Assembly (NCBI RefSeq): GCF_000422285.1
Contig: NZ_AULM01000003.1
Location: 267,660 to 331,659 of the forward strand
Length of the DNA: 64,000 nucleotides
Source: Desulfatiglans anilini DSM 4660
GTDB taxonomy: Bacteria > Desulfobacterota > DSM-4660 > Desulfatiglandales > Desulfatiglandaceae
Direction: 5' to 3'
In this document: piece after piece, positions 62,842 to 64,000 of the stretch
Layout: the number at the start of each line of letters is the position of its first letter
How positions within the stretch are numbered: position 1 is the stretch's first letter
Made by a program: the position numbers and the translations under genes
Notes under the pieces: generated by a model
Told to the model about the DNA's origin: nothing
What the model saw: the letters and a program-made list of their open reading frames with translations, nothing else
Databases searched by the model: none

Positions 62842-62918
62842 TGGTGGCGGTGACTGGACTCGAACCAGTGACTCTGCGGATATGAGCCGCATGCTCTGAC
62901 CAACTGAGCTACACCGCC
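62842..62918 (-). tRNA. tRNA with CAT anticodon (Met, or Ile2)
   Basis: The minus strand gives acceptor GGCGGTG with CACCGCC, anticodon stem TGCGG/CCGCA with loop CTCATAT, T-arm CTGGTTCGAGTCCAG and encoded CCA. This is the second CAT tRNA of the window, with different stems from 53539-53614, so one of the two may be the isoleucine-2 form. Confidence 0.92.
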
Positions 62919-63034
62919 GATAATCGAGGATATCCGCTTATTCTATGGAATAGCATCGTTTTGTCAACCAAATAATCGATATTCTCCCTCTAGGATAAGC
63001 GGCCGCCCCCCCCAGCCTTTTCATGCCCTCAAAA

Positions 63035-63301
63035 TCAAACGCAACGGCCCTTCAGAAGGGAAAGATCCCCTCCGCACCAGGCCGCAACAGCGCCGCCTTT
63101 GTTTTTCGCAGGGTTGTAGAAGTAGCGATATGCAAAATTGACTTTATTCTCATCCGCTATTTTTTTTCTGCCGTTTACGAAATAAGAGCATGCGTTATTG
63201 CTGCATATAAACATTTCACCATCCCAGCCGCTCTCCGGGCCAGGGTCCCATGCCTCCATAGCTTTGCCGCAATGTGGGCAAAGATTCTCTTTTTGCGTCA
63301 T
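63035..63301 (-). CDS. Small zinc-ribbon protein
   Basis: Protein of 88 residues. Two cysteine pairs (CPHCGK near residue 8 and CSNNAC near 33) frame a beta-type stretch, followed by KVNFAYRYFYNPAKNKGGAVAAWCGGDL. A GGAGGG site is 8 bases upstream of the ATG. The family is not named; the compact zinc-ribbon form suggests nucleic acid or protein binding. Confidence 0.7.
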   Translation of the reverse strand: MTQKENLCPHCGKAMEAWDPGPESGWDGEMFICSNNACSYFVNGRKKIADENKVNFAYRYFYNPAKNKGGAVAAWCGGDLSLLKGRCV

Positions 63302-63353
63302 CGTTCAGACCCTCCATTTCTTCAAAAATGTAATCCCTCAGGAGGAAAAGTCA

Positions 63354-63503
63354 ATGACAGCCTCTGTTTTTAAACGTCAGACCTGGCTCTGTCGGGCGGG
63401 CCAAGGGATTCGCCACATGGCCGCCGACTGGAAGCGTGGACGCGGGAAAACGGTGGAAGGCTCATATCCACAGTGGTTGACAGGTATGCTTCGAATACTA
63501 TAA
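63354..63503 (+). CDS. Possible small protein (49 residues)
   Basis: Frame starting MTASVFKRQTWLCRAGQG and ending WLTGMLRIL. A strong AGGAGG lies 8 bases upstream of the ATG, which is the only support. It is basic and tryptophan-rich. There is no recognised relative, and the region otherwise looks non-coding. Confidence 0.3.
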   Translation: MTASVFKRQTWLCRAGQGIRHMAADWKRGRGKTVEGSYPQWLTGMLRIL

Positions 63504-63756
63504 GGTTCATGCAGGGTTGTCCGCATTCTTTCGCCCGGGCATCCAGCCGGCCTGAGGCTTGGGTATCGAGACGGAAAGGTGGGTGCCCGCATCGAGCGGC
63601 CTGTATTCGTTTATACGAGGGTTTCGGTCAAGACGACACCTTCGTTACTGTCCCTCAACCTTCGATCCTATAAGTGCTTATCCGTAAATAAAATGTACTT
63701 TTCTCACGACTTTTGCTATCCTGGCAGCCATCTTGAACCTTTACGATGGAGGCCCT

Positions 63757-64000
63757 ATGACAAAAATTCAGTCGTGGGAGGTATCCGATGCCTTTTGGGA
63801 AAGGGTTAAGCCCCTTGTGCCGGCGCCCGAGCGGGATCCACAAAAATCTTACAAGCGCAAAATCGGCGGGGGAAGAAAGCCGATGCCCCCCCGGCAGATT
63901 TTTGAAGCCATCATGTACGTGCTCAGAACCGGCTGTCAGTGGAAAGCGCTTCCCAAAGAACGTTTCGGAAGTCCCAGCGCGATCCACACCCATTTCATGC
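63757..64000 (+). CDS. IS5-family transposase, N-terminal part (runs off window)
   Basis: The first 81 residues are visible, starting MTKIQSWEVSDAFWERVKPLVP. The block RKIGGGRKPMPPRQIFEAIMYVLRTGCQWKALPKERFG is the DUF4096 N-terminal domain of IS5-type transposases. GGAGG at 63748-63752 precedes the ATG. The DDE catalytic part lies beyond the window. The left IS end should lie between about 63505 and 63750 but I cannot identify its inverted repeat without the right end. Confidence 0.9.
   Translation, partial: MTKIQSWEVSDAFWERVKPLVPAPERDPQKSYKRKIGGGRKPMPPRQIFEAIMYVLRTGCQWKALPKERFGSPSAIHTHFM

Overview
The window reads as one contig from a GC-rich Desulfobacterota-type bacterium (deltaproteobacterial in the older sense). 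The basis is the housekeeping block at 46.9-63.3 kb, where hisB, hisA, yqeY, dnaG, rpoD, nif3-like, a COG1579 coiled-coil/zinc-ribbon gene, rnpB, yggT and a DUF167 gene follow each other. I infer the phylum from gene content and style; no 16S rRNA is present. Positions 1 to about 46.24 kb look accessory, and 46.43 kb onward looks like core chromosome with a truncated IS5-type transposase at the right edge.

Region 1 (1-13.18 kb) is a co-oriented, tightly packed operon for the distal tail of a contractile-tailed phage or phage-derived particle: a membrane peptide tail end, PAAR spike tip, two paralogous Big-like proteins, gp25-like and J-like baseplate proteins, a P2 gpI-like tail protein, several unrecognised virion proteins and a 1182-residue DUF4815-type protein. 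No capsid, sheath, tube or integrase gene is inside the window. Region 2 (13.4-16.2 kb) is a four-gene cassette of amidoligase, DUF5049-like protein, class II glutamine amidotransferase and gamma-glutamylcyclotransferase. It is bracketed by an imperfect 25-bp direct repeat.

Region 3 (16.26-25.24 kb) is an apparently intact type I restriction-modification operon (HTH, hsdM, hsdS, DUF1016 nuclease, hsdR) ending in an Mrr-like endonuclease with two HARE-HTH domains, and driven by a clear sigma70-type promoter. Region 4 (25.97-35.45 kb) is the best candidate for an undescribed system. It holds seven almost gapless genes: DUF3553, DUF6361, a PLD-fold nuclease, a large SNF2/SF2 helicase, an HNH protein with an ORF6C-like tail, a small unknown and a double-CPCC protein.

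Region 5 (36.2-45.0 kb) is a second type I locus that is decaying: an hsdR with its N-terminus and centre deleted, a frameshifted KilA-N gene, GxxExxY, hsdM with a frameshift and two stops, hsdS with a stop, and an AAA ATPase that ends as a chimera. It is followed by DUF429. Direct repeats at 35.55-35.73 and 45.71-45.89 kb bracket this locus. A terminase-like pseudogene and an IS-integrase fragment lie at its right edge, next to a tRNA-Arg gene that could be an integration site.

Region 6 (46.4-63.3 kb) is core: four tRNAs, histidine biosynthesis, the macromolecular-synthesis genes (yqeY-dnaG-rpoD), RNase P RNA, fabD, an inositol-phosphatase-type gene, a radical SAM protein, a DNA repair methyltransferase and conserved hypotheticals. 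It carries a dispersed repeat of about 100 bp in two inverted copies and a very strong hairpin upstream of hisA. All function assignments come from reading motifs and remembered families; no database search was run.
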